NCBI RefSeq assembly: GCF_004137355.1
Contig: NZ_SDVB01000391.1
Location: forward strand, 1-64,000
Direction of reading: 5' to 3'
DNA from: Ciceribacter ferrooxidans
GTDB lineage: Bacteria; Pseudomonadota; Alphaproteobacteria; Rhizobiales; Rhizobiaceae
Length of the DNA: 64,000 bases
Notes under the pieces: model-generated
The model's database searches: none
Told to the model about the DNA's origin: nothing
Seen by the model: the letters and a program-made list of their open reading frames with translations, nothing else
Position numbers and translations under genes: made by a program
In this document: in pieces, positions 42,009-52,624 of the stretch
Position numbering within the stretch: the first letter of the stretch is position 1
How the letters are laid out: every line of letters begins with the position of its first letter

Positions 42009-43016
42009 TCAGTTGATCGCGAGAAGTGTGAGCAAGGCGAGGCTGAGCGCGCAGAGCACGAGAAGCGAGGCGATCGCGGCGAGGATCACCCTGCCGCCGG
42101 AGCGGGTGACGGAGCGCACGTCGACGGTCAGCCCCAGCCCAGCCATGGCGACGGTGGTGAGCAGGCCGGAGGCGGTTGTGATCGGCCCGAGAAGCACGGC
42201 CGGGATCGCGCCGGCCGAGCGTAGCGCCATCATCGCGGCAAAGCCCACGATGAACCAGGGCGCGACGTGGCGGAGGGAAACCCTCCCGCTCGCGCCGTTC
42301 CCTAGGGCTCCGAGCGCCAGCAGCACCGGGCCGAGCATCAGCACGCGGACCAGCTTGACCACCGTACCGGCATGGGTGCTGACGAGGCCGGCCGAGGCGG
42401 TCGCCGCCAGCACCTGCGGCACGGCGTAGACGGTGAGACCGGCGAAGATGCCGAACTGCAGATCGCTGAGCTGCGTCGCTGCGTGCAGCGCCGGCATCAG
42501 GAGGACGGCTCCGACGCCAAGCACTGCGGTAAAAGCGATCGCCGCCGCGACATCGTCTGCTTCGGCCGCGATCACCGGGGCGGCAGCTGCGATCGCCGAA
42601 TTGCCGCAGATCGAATTGCCGCAGGCGACGAGCGTGGCGAGCTTCGGGGTGAGGCCGAGCGCCCGTCCGATCCCGTAGCTGACGGCAAGCGAGAGCACCA
42701 CGACGGCGGCGATCCCCGCGACCAGCAGCGTGCCGGCCGCGCCGATCTCGGCGATGCTGACCGAGGCGCCGAGCAAGACCACGGCCACTTCGAGCAGGAT
42801 CTTGGCGCTGAAGGCGATGCCGGCGTCGAAGGCGGACGGGATACGGAGAGAGGAGCGCAAGCCCGTGCCAAGGAGGATAGCGAGCACCAGGCTCTCGATC
42901 CAGTGCCCCCCAGAAAGCGCGACCTCGACGCGTTCGAGGAGAATGGCGAGGCCGGAAACGAGAACCGAAAGGGCAATGCCCGGCAGGAGGCGGGGAAGTG
43001 CGGAAAGCGGGAGCAT
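42009..43016 (-). CDS. YeiH/YadS-type putative sulfate exporter family transporter
   Basis: 335-residue inner-membrane protein of the UPF0324 (YeiH) family with about 10 hydrophobic segments. Family motifs are LLGASVS, ACGNSICGNSAIAAAAPVI and the C-terminal AMAGLGLTVDVR. The ATG at 43016 is taken; a TTG 12 codons upstream would also be possible and neither has a good ribosome binding site. It is divergent from a LysR gene, as yeiH is from yeiE in E. coli. The transported substrate is not established. Confidence 0.85.
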   Translation of the reverse strand: MLPLSALPRLLPGIALSVLVSGLAILLERVEVALSGGHWIESLVLAILLGTGLRSSLRIPSAFDAGIAFSAKILLEVAVVLLGASVSIAEIGAAGTLLVAGIAAVVVLSLAVSYGIGRALGLTPKLATLVACGNSICGNSAIAAAAPVIAAEADDVAAAIAFTAVLGVGAVLLMPALHAATQLSDLQFGIFAGLTVYAVPQVLAATASAGLVSTHAGTVVKLVRVLMLGPVLLALGALGNGASGRVSLRHVAPWFIVGFAAMMALRSAGAIPAVLLGPITTASGLLTTVAMAGLGLTVDVRSVTRSGGRVILAAIASLLVLCALSLALLTLLAIN

Positions 43017-43096
43017 GGCGACCGGGAAAGGAAAGTGGAAGACCGGCCGCAACTTGCTTCGCGCAACCGTCGACTTCCATCGAATAGTCTCTTATG

Positions 43097-43121
43097 TTTC
43101 GTTCGGAAAATCAGAACGAAA
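43097..43121. promoter_or_regulatory. Inverted repeat between the YeiH-type and LysR genes
   Basis: TTTCGTTC-N9-GAACGAAA, a perfect 8-bp dyad just before the LysR start codon. Its placement between divergent genes fits a LysR autoregulatory site. Confidence 0.5.
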
Positions 43122-43127
43122 GAAGCC

Positions 43128-44033
43128 ATGACCTTCGAACAGCTCTCCATCTTCGTCGCGGTCGCCGAACGCGAGCACCTGACCCGCGCCGCGGAAGCCT
43201 TGAGGCTGACGCCGTCGGCCGTCAGCGCCGCGATCCGCAACCTCGAAGCCTTTTATCGCGTGGCGCTGTTCCACCGGGTCGGTCGGCGGATCGAACTCAC
43301 CGAAGAGGGCCGGCAGTTCCTCGAAGAGGCCCGCGCGGTGTTGCGCCGCGTGCGCTCCGCCGAACAGACGCTTGCCGAACTCGGCGGCTTGATGCGCGGC
43401 ACGCTCGTTGTCGAGGCAAGCCAGACGGTCGCGAGCTACTGGCTGCCGCCGGTGCTGATGCGCTTCCATCACGCCCATCCCGGCGTGGACCTCAAATTCA
43501 CCCTCGGCAATACGACCTCCGTCACCGCGGCGGTGCTGGACGGCAGGGCCGACATCGGCTTCGTCGAGGGCGTGGTCGACGAGCCGGCGCTTTCGGTCTC
43601 GCGCCTCATCGACGATGCGATCCTCGTCGTCACGGCGCCCGACCACCCCTGGGCGGACGGCAGGGCGCTCACGCCGCAGGATCTGGTGGACGGCTCCGAC
43701 TGGGTGATGCGCGAGGCGGGCTCCGGCACCCGCGCGGCCTTCGAAACGGCGATCGCCGCGCGCGGCATCGATCCGAGATCCCTCAAGGTGGTGCTGGAAC
43801 TGCCCTCCAACGAGGCGGTGCTTTCCGCTGTCCGCGCCGGCGGCAGTGCGACCGTCGTCGCCGGCGTTGCCGCGCGGTGCTTTGTCGATGCGGCGCGACT
43901 CGCGCGGGCGAATTTTGCGCTGCCGCCGCGCGCCTTCTCCGTCCTTCGCCACAAGGAGCGGCGCGCGAGCCGCGCGGCCGATGCGCTCGAACGGCTCGCC
44001 CGCGAAGCCGCCGCGTCCCCGGTCTCGGAATAG
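43128..44033 (+). CDS. LysR family regulator (YeiE/CysB-like)
   Basis: 301 residues. The HTH is in LTRAAEALRLTPSAVSAAI at about 18-37, followed by a substrate-binding domain with FTLGNTTSVTAAVLDGRADIGF, an arrangement typical of YeiE-like regulators. The ATG at 43128 gives the standard start MTFEQLSIFV. It is divergent from the YeiH-type transporter gene, mirroring yeiE-yeiH, so that transporter is its likely target. A perfect inverted repeat sits directly before the start. Confidence 0.88.
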   Translation: MTFEQLSIFVAVAEREHLTRAAEALRLTPSAVSAAIRNLEAFYRVALFHRVGRRIELTEEGRQFLEEARAVLRRVRSAEQTLAELGGLMRGTLVVEASQTVASYWLPPVLMRFHHAHPGVDLKFTLGNTTSVTAAVLDGRADIGFVEGVVDEPALSVSRLIDDAILVVTAPDHPWADGRALTPQDLVDGSDWVMREAGSGTRAAFETAIAARGIDPRSLKVVLELPSNEAVLSAVRAGGSATVVAGVAARCFVDAARLARANFALPPRAFSVLRHKERRASRAADALERLAREAAASPVSE

Positions 44034-44054
44034 CGCCAGCCCTCGGGCATTCCG

Positions 44055-44810
44055 TCAGACGGCGATCACCTCGTGGACCACGCGATAGTCCCGGCTTTCC
44101 TCGCCGAGCGGCGCGACCGGCCATTGCCAGTGTGCCTTCGGCGCCGGTGCGGAAACGCCGTGGAGGAGGTCGGCGGTTTCGTGGAGATGTCCCGTGCGGT
44201 CGATCACCGAGAAGCTCACGTCCGTGATGAGGCAGGTCCGGCAGGGAAGCCCGGCGAGCCCGCCGATATGGGCGCGGATGAGGCGCGGCAGGGCGTCCTC
44301 GGGCATGGTCCCGGAAGGCTCGGCGGCGAGCCGCCGCTTCACGCCGAGGCCGATCTGCGACAGGAGGTTCGCCGAGACGACGAAATCGAGATAGGGCACC
44401 TGCCGCAGGGAGGAGAGTGGTTCCGGTTCCTCGCCCGCGGCGAGCTGGTCGTATCCCGAAAGGTCACGCTCGATCAGACGGACGTTGCGGCGGCCCTTGA
44501 GCGCCAGCCGAAGCCTGACACTCGCCAGATGCACGAGGTCGACGAGAACGACGGTATCGAAGCTTGCTGCGAGCGCGTCGATCGGGACGTCGCGCAAGAG
44601 CCCGGAACCGAGCACGACCGCGGTGCGTCGCTGCCGCAGATCTTTTACCGCATCGAGAATGACAGCGCGGCTATTCTCCTCGTGCGGCGCCCAGTCGGCG
44701 GCACAGCGTCGCGCTCGCGCCCAGAGCCGCACCGAGGAATTGATCTCGCCGGCGCGACGTCGGCCGGAGAGGGCGTAGGTCGCGGCGAAGTTCAGTGCTT
44801 CGGCGAGCAT
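44055..44810 (-). CDS. Uncharacterised protein with a Rossmann/methyltransferase-like core
   Basis: 251 residues, family not recognised. The middle shows a nucleotide-fold signature: TAVVLGSGLLRDVPIDALA, then a hydrophobic strand ending in Asp (TVVLVDLVHLASVRLR), and later YLDFVVSANLLSQIGLG, a pattern seen in SAM-dependent methyltransferases. The C-terminus is rich in Trp, Pro and His. Its ATG overlaps the stop of the upstream GyrI-like gene by one base, so the two are translationally coupled. No catalytic residues can be assigned. Confidence 0.6.
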   Translation of the reverse strand: MLAEALNFAATYALSGRRRAGEINSSVRLWARARRCAADWAPHEENSRAVILDAVKDLRQRRTAVVLGSGLLRDVPIDALAASFDTVVLVDLVHLASVRLRLALKGRRNVRLIERDLSGYDQLAAGEEPEPLSSLRQVPYLDFVVSANLLSQIGLGVKRRLAAEPSGTMPEDALPRLIRAHIGGLAGLPCRTCLITDVSFSVIDRTGHLHETADLLHGVSAPAPKAHWQWPVAPLGEESRDYRVVHEVIAV

Positions 44811-45253
44811 CAGGTGAGTGAAAGCGTCGTCGGCGCCAGCGCCACGTGCAGCTCGTGCGGCGCATCCGGAAGGCCGGGAGCGTAGCCGAAATCGAGCTTG
44901 AACTCGGTGGTGCGGAGCCCCCTGCGGTCGGCATGGGCATAGAGCATGGAAAAGCCCTTGTAGATGTCGGCGAGCGGTCCGGTATGGACGAGCCGGAGAT
45001 AGCGCTGCGCCGGCACCACGAGCCGGGTCATGCCTTCCGGCACTTCCGTCGCCGTGGCGGCCATGAAGCCGACGAGTTCACGGTAGACGCCGTTTTCGCT
45101 GCCGGTCGAGACCTCGAGAAAGGCCGTCGCCCCGGTCTCGGCCGCAAACAGGCGGCTCCAGGCGTCCGGCACCACCCGCGAAAGGTCCTCGAAGCGCCCT
45201 TCGACGGCAATGCCGACGACGACGAGTTCCGGCAGTTCGACAAGCTCGATCAT
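44810..45253 (-). CDS. GyrI-like small-molecule-binding domain protein
   Basis: 147 residues with the pattern of GyrI-like/AraC effector-binding domains: strand [19 protein letters not shown], then [12 protein letters not shown], later [21 protein letters not shown]. The domain stands alone without a DNA-binding part, so it may bind a small ligand or sequester a toxic compound. The ATG at 45253 has AGGAGG upstream; the frame is open further upstream without one. It is coupled to the gene at 44055-44810. Confidence 0.65.
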   Translation of the reverse strand: MIELVELPELVVVGIAVEGRFEDLSRVVPDAWSRLFAAETGATAFLEVSTGSENGVYRELVGFMAATATEVPEGMTRLVVPAQRYLRLVHTGPLADIYKGFSMLYAHADRRGLRTTEFKLDFGYAPGLPDAPHELHVALAPTTLSLT

Positions 45254-45447
45254 GGCGGCCTCCTGAGCTGTTGCTGGCGATCGATGGTCCCGCGGAGCGG
45301 GGAGCAAGTCGGGGCGAAGCTAGTGCCGCGCCCGAAACCGGTCAAGCGCCACGGAGCGCGCACGAGGATCATTCCGCTTGCCGGTTTTTGCCCAATCCGT
45401 TAGAGCAGGCCGCAGCCCGAGACCCGCAATCGCCGGATATGCCCATC

Positions 45448-47031
45448 ATGAACGAAAAGCCCAGGAAACCGCAGAAGCTGAAGGCCCGCCTGCCGCGTGG
45501 CTTCGTCGATCGCGAGGCCGCCGACATCCGCGCCGTCAACGAGATGGTGGGCAAGATCCGCGAGGTCTACGAGCGCTACGGTTTCGATCCGGTCGAGACG
45601 CCGCTCTTCGAATATACCGATGCGCTCGGCAAGTTCCTGCCGGATGCCGACCGCCCGAACGAGGGTGTCTTCTCGCTGCAGGACGACGACGACCAGTGGA
45701 TGAGCCTGCGCTACGACCTGACGGCGCCGCTCGCCCGCCATGTGGCGGAGAATTTCCAGGAAATCCAGCTTCCCTACCGCACCTATCGCGCCGGCTACGT
45801 CTTCCGCAACGAGAAGCCGGGCCCGGGCCGCTTCCGCCAGTTCATGCAGTTCGATGCCGACACCGTCGGCGCGCCGGGCGTGCAGGCGGATGCCGAAATG
45901 TGCATGATGATGGCCGACACGCTCGAAGCCCTCGGCATCAACCGCGGCGACTATGTGATCCGGGTGAACAACCGCAAGGTTTTGGATGGGGTGCTGGACG
46001 CCTCCGGTCTGATCGGCGATGACACGACTGGGCAGCGCCTCACGGTCCTGCGAGCAATGGATAAACTCGACAAGTTCGGGCTGGAAGGCGTGCGGCTGTT
46101 GCTGGGCGAAGGCCGCAAGGACGAGTCCGGCGACTTCACAAAAGGCGCGGGACTGGCTCACACTCAGATCGAGAACATCATTCAGTTTCTTCAATGGAAG
46201 ACTATTCAATACACACCAGTTGATCGCGGCGTCCGTTTGGAGACGAACACGATTTCCTCCAATTTGGCAGTATTGGACGGCTTCGTAGCCTCTTTCCCGG
46301 CTGATAATCCCTTGTTCTTGGAGGGTATTGGCGAGCTGCGTACCATCGCCTCTATGACGGACGCAGCGGGGTACGATCGCACGCGTATCCAAATCGACCC
46401 CTCCGTCGTCCGCGGCCTCGAATACTACACCGGCCCTGTCTACGAAGCCGAGCTCACCTTCGACGTCACCAACGAGAAGGGCGAGAAGGTCGTCTTCGGC
46501 TCGGTCGGCGGCGGCGGGCGTTATGATGGCCTCGTCTCGCGCTTCATGGGCCAGCCGGTCCCGGCGACCGGCTTCTCGATCGGCGTGTCGCGCCTGATGA
46601 CGGCGCTGAAGAACCTCGGCAAGCTCGGCGCCGAGGAGGTGGTCGCCCCGGTCCTCGTCACCGTTATGGACGGCCAAGACGCTGACGCGCTGGGCCGCTA
46701 CCAGAAGTTCACGCAGGACCTCCGCAATGCCGGCATCCGCGCCGAAATGTACCAGGGCAACTGGAAGAAGTTCGGCAACCAGCTGAAATATGCCGACCGC
46801 CGCGGCGCCCCGATCGCCATCATCCAGGGCGGCGACGAGCGGGCCGAGGGCGTCGTGCAGATCAAGGACCTGATCGAGGGCAAGCGCCTCTCCGGCGAGA
46901 TCACCGACAACGCCGAATGGCGCGAGGCCCGCGTGGCGCAGGAGGTCGTGCCGGAAGCCGACCTCGTCGCCAAGGTCCGGGAAATCCTCGCGGCCCAGGC
47001 CGAGGACCGCCGGCGGGCGAAGGGCAACTAA
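45448..47031 (+). CDS. hisS: Histidyl-tRNA synthetase
   Basis: Class II synthetase that charges tRNA-His, 527 residues. Motif 1 region is [17 protein letters not shown], motif 2 [20 protein letters not shown], the His-A motif [10 protein letters not shown] and motif 3 [13 protein letters not shown]; the anticodon-binding domain follows. The ATG at 45448 (MNEKPRKPQ) is preferred to one three codons upstream; neither has a strong ribosome binding site. Codons from about residue 177 to 318, between motif 2 and His-A, are markedly less GC-rich than the rest, as if this inserted part came from another source. The frame stays intact. Confidence 0.95.
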   Translation: MNEKPRKPQKLKARLPRGFVDREAADIRAVNEMVGKIREVYERYGFDPVETPLFEYTDALGKFLPDADRPNEGVFSLQDDDDQWMSLRYDLTAPLARHVAENFQEIQLPYRTYRAGYVFRNEKPGPGRFRQFMQFDADTVGAPGVQADAEMCMMMADTLEALGINRGDYVIRVNNRKVLDGVLDASGLIGDDTTGQRLTVLRAMDKLDKFGLEGVRLLLGEGRKDESGDFTKGAGLAHTQIENIIQFLQWKTIQYTPVDRGVRLETNTISSNLAVLDGFVASFPADNPLFLEGIGELRTIASMTDAAGYDRTRIQIDPSVVRGLEYYTGPVYEAELTFDVTNEKGEKVVFGSVGGGGRYDGLVSRFMGQPVPATGFSIGVSRLMTALKNLGKLGAEEVVAPVLVTVMDGQDADALGRYQKFTQDLRNAGIRAEMYQGNWKKFGNQLKYADRRGAPIAIIQGGDERAEGVVQIKDLIEGKRLSGEITDNAEWREARVAQEVVPEADLVAKVREILAAQAEDRRRAKGN

Positions 47032-47048
47032 GGTGTTTTTCCGTCGCC

Positions 47049-47171
47049 ACCCCCCTCTGCCCTGCCGGGCATCTCCCCCACAAGGGGGGAGATCGATCGG
47101 CGGTGATCGCCGCGCACTCCCTCTGCTCTCTCCCCTTGTGGGGGAGATGTCACGAACTGACAGAGGGGGGT
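47049..47171. repeat. RIME-type palindromic repeat, copy 1
   Basis: 123-bp mosaic element with outer ends ACCCCCCTCTG and CAGAGGGGGGT as mutual inverted repeats. Two internal palindromes, around CTCCCCCACAAGGGGGGAG and CTCCCCTTGTGGGGGAG, can each fold. The same 123-bp unit recurs at 56104. The structure matches the rhizobial intergenic mosaic elements. Confidence 0.85.
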
Positions 47172-47212
47172 ATGCTTTTGCCGTCGGCGCGAGGCACCGG
47201 CCCCAACCCGTT

Positions 47213-47255
47213 CTCCCCCCTTGTGGGGGAGATGCCCGGCAGGGCAGAGGGGGGT
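47213..47255. repeat. RIME-type half unit, inverted
   Basis: 43 bp from CTCCCCCC to GGGGGGT that is the reverse complement of the left half of the full element at 47049, including GCCCGGCAGGGC. It sits 22 bp before the hisZ start. Confidence 0.8.
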
Positions 47256-47277
47256 ATCCTCTCCGTGGAGCCGTCCC

Positions 47278-48399
47278 ATGCCCCTGATCAACATGCCGGA
47301 TTTCGCCGCCGACATTCTTGATGAGTTCGCCGGCCGCGGCACCACCCGCGTCGACACACCGGTCATCCAGCCGGCCGAGCCCTTCCTCGACATGGCCGGC
47401 GAGGACCTTCGCCGGCGCATCTTCCTGACCGAGAACGAGCGGGGGACGAGCCTCTGCCTCAGGCCGGAATTCACCATTCCCGTCTGTCTCCGCCACATCG
47501 AGACGGCGACCGGCACGCCGAAGCGCTACGCCTATCTGGGCGAGGTCTTCCGCCAGCGGCGCGAGGGTGGCAACGAATTCTACCAGGCTGGCATCGAGGA
47601 CCTCGGCGACACCGCGATCGCCCGCGCCGATGCCCGCGCGATCGGCGACGCCTGGGGTGTGCTTTCCCGCCTCCTGCCGCAGCGGCGCCTTTCGGTCGTG
47701 CTCGGCGACCAGGCGGTGTTCGAGGCGGTGGTCGAGGCGCTCGGCCTGCCCGCCGGCTGGCAGAAGCGGCTGATCCACGCCTTCGGCAACAGCGAGCAGA
47801 TCGAGCAGCTGCTGCGCAAGCTTGCGAGCCCCAACCATGTGCAGGGTCTCGATCCGGTCGTCGCGAACCTCGTGGCGAACGGCGACGAGGCCGCACTGAT
47901 CGCCCATATCGACACCACCATGCAGGCGACCGGCTATTCCACCAATGCCAGCCGCTCGCCGGTCGAGATCGCTGCGCGGCTCAAGGAAAAGCTGGCGCTC
48001 GCCGAGACGAGGCTCGATGGCGCGGCACTGCTGCTGCTGCGCGAGTTCCTGTCGCTCGAACTGCCGCTTTCGGAGGCCTCCGGCGCGCTCGCCGGCTTCG
48101 CCGATGCGGCGGGGCTGTCGCTCGGGCCGGCACTGTCGCGCTTCGACGAACGGGTTGCGGCGCTCGCCGACGCCGGCCTCGACCTGACGAAGATCACCTA
48201 CCGCGCCGCCTTCGGGCGTCCGCTCGACTATTATACCGGCCTCGTCTTCGAGATCGCCGCCGAAGGTTCGCCGGCCGTGCTCGCCGGCGGTGGCCGCTTC
48301 GACCGGCTGCTGACGCTGCTCGGTGCGGAAAGCCATATTCCGGCCGTCGGCTTCTCGCTGTGGCTCGACCGGATCGAAGCGGCGAGGGCCTCCCAATGA
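47278..48399 (+). CDS. hisZ: ATP phosphoribosyltransferase regulatory subunit HisZ
   Basis: 373-residue paralogue of histidyl-tRNA synthetase that lacks the anticodon-binding domain and activates the short HisG. The synthetase-like core is seen in [26 protein letters not shown] and [11 protein letters not shown], with GGGRFDRLL near the end. The ATG at 47278 begins MPLINMPDF. It overlaps hisG by 4 bp (ATGA), which fits the hetero-octameric complex they form. RIME-type repeats separate it from hisS. Confidence 0.95.
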   Translation: MPLINMPDFAADILDEFAGRGTTRVDTPVIQPAEPFLDMAGEDLRRRIFLTENERGTSLCLRPEFTIPVCLRHIETATGTPKRYAYLGEVFRQRREGGNEFYQAGIEDLGDTAIARADARAIGDAWGVLSRLLPQRRLSVVLGDQAVFEAVVEALGLPAGWQKRLIHAFGNSEQIEQLLRKLASPNHVQGLDPVVANLVANGDEAALIAHIDTTMQATGYSTNASRSPVEIAARLKEKLALAETRLDGAALLLLREFLSLELPLSEASGALAGFADAAGLSLGPALSRFDERVAALADAGLDLTKITYRAAFGRPLDYYTGLVFEIAAEGSPAVLAGGGRFDRLLTLLGAESHIPAVGFSLWLDRIEAARASQ

Positions 48400-49094
48400 C
48401 CATCACGATCGCACTTCCCTCCAAGGGTCGGATGAAGGATGACGCCTCGGCGATCTTCGAGAGGGCCGGCATGAAGATCGTCGCCGTCGGCAACGACCGG
48501 TCCTATCGCGGCCGCGTCGAGGGCTTCGACGATGTCGAGATCGCCTTCCTCTCGGCCTCGGAGATTTCCCGCGAGATCGGCAACGGCACCGTCGATTTCG
48601 GCATCACCGGCGAGGACCTGATCCGCGAAGGGCTTGCGGAAGCCGACAAGCGCGTCGAGATCTGCGCCCGCCTCGGCTTCGGTCATGCCGATGTCGTCGT
48701 CGCCGTGCCGGAAATCTGGCTCGATGTCGACAGCATGGCCGACCTCGGCGACGTCGCCGCCGATTTCCGCACCCGGCACGGCCGGCGGCTCACGATCGCG
48801 ACAAAATACTGGCGGCTGACCCAGCAGTTTTTCTCCAGCCAGCACGGCATCCAGCTCTACCGCATCGTCGAGAGCCTCGGCGCAACGGAAGGGGCGCCCG
48901 CAGCCGGACAGGCCGACATCATCGTCGACATCACCTCGACGGGCTCGACGCTCAGGGCGAACCACCTGAAGATTCTCTCCGACGGCGTGATCCTGAAATC
49001 CGAGGCCTGCCTCGTCCGCGCCAGAAAGGCAAGCCACGAGGGCGACCCACAGGTCGGGAAGATCGTGGCCGCAGTCCGGGGCGCGCTCGGCTGA
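48396..49094 (+). CDS. hisG: ATP phosphoribosyltransferase, short form
   Basis: Catalyses the first step of histidine synthesis, joining ATP and PRPP. 232 residues, the short form without the C-terminal regulatory domain, so it depends on HisZ. Family motifs are [23 protein letters not shown], and the PRPP-binding [17 protein letters not shown]. The ATG at 48396 overlaps the hisZ stop. A perfect intrinsic hairpin follows 24 bp after the stop. Confidence 0.97.
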   Translation: MTITIALPSKGRMKDDASAIFERAGMKIVAVGNDRSYRGRVEGFDDVEIAFLSASEISREIGNGTVDFGITGEDLIREGLAEADKRVEICARLGFGHADVVVAVPEIWLDVDSMADLGDVAADFRTRHGRRLTIATKYWRLTQQFFSSQHGIQLYRIVESLGATEGAPAAGQADIIVDITSTGSTLRANHLKILSDGVILKSEACLVRARKASHEGDPQVGKIVAAVRGALG

Positions 49095-49118
49095 TCGCCT
49101 TCGTTCCGTCCAGAAGAC

Positions 49119-49152
49119 AAAGAACCCGCCGGAGCGATCCGGCGGGTTCTTT
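49119..49152. terminator. Terminator between hisG and doxX
   Basis: AAAGAACCCGCCGGA, loop GCGA, TCCGGCGGGTTCTTT: a perfect 15-bp stem between convergent genes, with short A and T runs inside the arms that serve both directions. Confidence 0.85.
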
Positions 49153-49177
49153 CACGAGGGCAGGGATTCTCGATGTG

Positions 49178-49621
49178 TCAGGCGATCGCGTAGGCGCCGC
49201 GGCGGGCGTCAAGCGAGTAGGCGCCAGGGCCGAAGGTGGCGAGCACGATATAGGCGCCGGCGAGCGTGATGTTCTTCATCATCATGATCTGGTTCAGCAC
49301 GGTCAGCCAGCCGTTGGCGGCGGCCGGGAAATCCGGAACGTTGATCGCCGAGCCGTGGAAGACGACGCCGGTGAAGACGCAGAAGGCGGCGAGCAGCCAG
49401 CCCGCGATCCGGGTCTGGTAGCCGACGAGGACGGCAAGGCCGGCGACGAATTCGAAGGCGCCGGCGAGATAGGCGAGCGCGGTGGCGGCAGGCAGGCCGG
49501 CGCCGGTGATCATGCCGGCGGTGGCGCTCGGGTCGGCGAGCTTGCCGAAGCCGGAATAGATGAAGATGAAGGACAAGAGGACGCGGCCGAGAAGGATGGC
49601 CAGGTTGTTGGCGTTCGACAT
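49178..49621 (-). CDS. DoxX family membrane protein
   Basis: 147 residues with four hydrophobic segments. The family start LGRVLLSFIFIYSGFGKLAD and the helix YLAGAFEFVAGLAVLVGYQTR are typical of DoxX/YphA-like proteins. These sit in the inner membrane, and the role of most is unclear (some take part in thiol or redox complexes). The ATG at 49621 has GGAG seven to ten nt upstream. It is convergent with hisG. Confidence 0.88.
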   Translation of the reverse strand: MSNANNLAILLGRVLLSFIFIYSGFGKLADPSATAGMITGAGLPAATALAYLAGAFEFVAGLAVLVGYQTRIAGWLLAAFCVFTGVVFHGSAINVPDFPAAANGWLTVLNQIMMMKNITLAGAYIVLATFGPGAYSLDARRGAYAIA

Positions 49622-49778
49622 GGAAGGCTCCTGTTTGCGAGTGCCTGCGTGCAGGCGGTCAATGACGATTTCGCAAAGGTTCTCGCATGCCTCCACTGTT
49701 GCGGATAGATGTACAATTCTTGACTCTTCGTTCAAGAATAGCAAACAACGAAGGCGCGACCGGGGGCCACTTCCTGCC

Positions 49779-50234
49779 TCAGGCGTAGGCGATGGCGGGA
49801 AGCGTCGGGGCCAGCCGGAATCGTGGGAACATGAAGACACCGCAGATGCTGCCCGCGACGCCGCCTTCCACCCCTTTCGTCTCGGCAACGCAGAAGACAG
49901 GCTGGCGATACTCGTCGTCGGAGACGATCGTCGTCGAATAGCAAAAAGTCGACGAAACGGTCGCGGCCTGCTCGAACAGATCGAGGACGTGGGCCCGGTC
50001 GTGGGCATCGTAGCAGCGCGTCATGTTGAGCAGTCCGCATTCCGGCCCGTCCAGTCCGTGCAGGACGGTCGCTCGGTCGCCGAGGCGGATGATCCCGTTG
50101 GCGAGATCGCCCGTCCAGGATTCGGAAACGGTGAACCGCGAGAAGCCGTCGGCATCGTCGCCGCCCGATGGCGGGTGCTGGATGCATGGTGCAGCGAGGG
50201 TGGTTCTGGCAATCTTAAACAAGGCATTCCCCAA
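49779..50234 (-). CDS. Uncharacterised protein, possibly PAS-like
   Basis: About 151 residues, no family recognised. Strand-rich stretches (ATVLHGLDGPECGLLNMTRCY; STTIVSDDEYRQPVFCVAET) could fit a small PAS-like fold, but this is a guess. The first possible start is TTG at 50234; a second TTG at 50222 has GGGGAA four nt upstream and may be the true one. No ATG lies near the N-terminus. It stands alone next to the gene-poor stretch before groEL. Confidence 0.5.
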   Translation of the reverse strand: MGNALFKIARTTLAAPCIQHPPSGGDDADGFSRFTVSESWTGDLANGIIRLGDRATVLHGLDGPECGLLNMTRCYDAHDRAHVLDLFEQAATVSSTFCYSTTIVSDDEYRQPVFCVAETKGVEGGVAGSICGVFMFPRFRLAPTLPAIAYA

Positions 50235-50513
50235 AGTCGAAGCCGATGGGCGTCGCGCCGTCTCGGGTTCAGTTTCGGTCCGTGTGGTTTAAGCTACGCG
50301 TCGGTCGGCAACGGCAGATCGCCGCGCTCGTCCATGGCACCAGAACGGAAACGTCCGGAACAAAAGCTTCCGGCGAATCTGCCGTGCATATTATCTCTTT
50401 CTTAAGGACAAGCAATATCGAAACCGGTGCCGCGTACCCCACTCAGCTTGATGCAGGTTCTCCGGGAAATCTGTCCAAAAGTGAACAGTAAAGCCGAAGT
50501 AGGGATGCGGCGA

Positions 50514-50555
50514 AACTGTCCCGTGATGAGACAGTTCTTACCAAAGCGATATAAA
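50514..50555 (+). promoter_or_regulatory. Candidate promoter with an overlapping inverted repeat
   Basis: GAGACA at 50528-50533, 16-bp spacer, TATAAA at 50550-50555. The perfect dyad AACTGTC-N9-GACAGTT (50514-50536) covers the -35 region, so the promoter may be controlled by a repressor. Weak -35. Confidence 0.3.
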
Positions 50556-50765
50556 TTTTGCAGAATGTCCGCAAATGGAATCTTCAATTTCGTAGCTCCC
50601 GGGGGCGACTTTTTTGCGGGCAAACCTCAAGAGAGGCAAAGTCGGGTCGCGCTGCGGCGGCACGTCTTCAAGCAAAACCGGTCGAGGGTGGAGAGCGTCA
50701 CCGCTGTCTCACTGGCCAGGCGGGGGAATAGTACGCCTGAGCGCGGTGGTGATTCGCCAAACGCA

Positions 50766-50791
50766 AAAGGGCGACCCGAAGGCCGCCCTTT
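50766..50791. terminator. Terminator-like hairpin downstream of groEL
   Basis: AAAGGGCGACC, loop CGAA, GGCCGCCCTTT: an 11-bp stem with one mismatch. It can end groEL transcripts on the minus strand or a plus-strand intergenic RNA. Confidence 0.55.
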
Positions 50792-50814
50792 CGTCAAATC
50801 CCGGTGAGGGGATG

Positions 50815-50837
50815 GATCACATCATGTCCATGCCGCC
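50815..50837. repeat. Duplicated groEL 3' end, distal copy
   Basis: 23 bp (GATCACATCATGTCCATGCC plus GCC) identical to 50916-50938, the last codons and stop of groEL. Flanking sequence differs on both sides. Confidence 0.8.
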
Positions 50838-50838
50838 T

Positions 50839-50863
50839 CTTCAGGCCGCTTGACGGCCTGAAG
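50839..50863. other. Perfect hairpin between the two groEL tail copies
   Basis: CTTCAGGCCG, loop CTTGA, CGGCCTGAAG: a 10-bp stem located just inside the duplicated segment. No T-run in the groEL direction. Confidence 0.5.
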
Positions 50864-50915
50864 CACTTTTGGTGATGGGCGGCTCTTATGGACGCTGATC
50901 GTAATCGGCTACGCC

Positions 50916-52558
<1,643 letters not shown>

Positions 52559-52624
52559 TCAAAACTCCCGGGCTTTGGCCCACTGGTGAATTGTCGTTGT
52601 TGCGGGAAAAAGGGGATCGGCCGA

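Noticed and set aside
45976-46400. Mobile element insertion in hisS
   Set aside because: The reading frame is continuous and no terminal repeats or transposase are present; a recombination patch fits better.
47049-47255. CRISPR array
   Set aside because: The repeated units are palindromic mosaic elements without regular spacers.
45400-48396. Long minus-strand open frame across hisS and hisZ
   Set aside because: It runs through three genes and the repeats in antisense, with no family similarity; explained by GC-rich codon use.
50427-50807. Plus-strand open frame of 126 codons in the gene-poor stretch
   Set aside because: No ribosome binding site, no family resemblance, and it runs straight through the promoter-like element and the hairpin.
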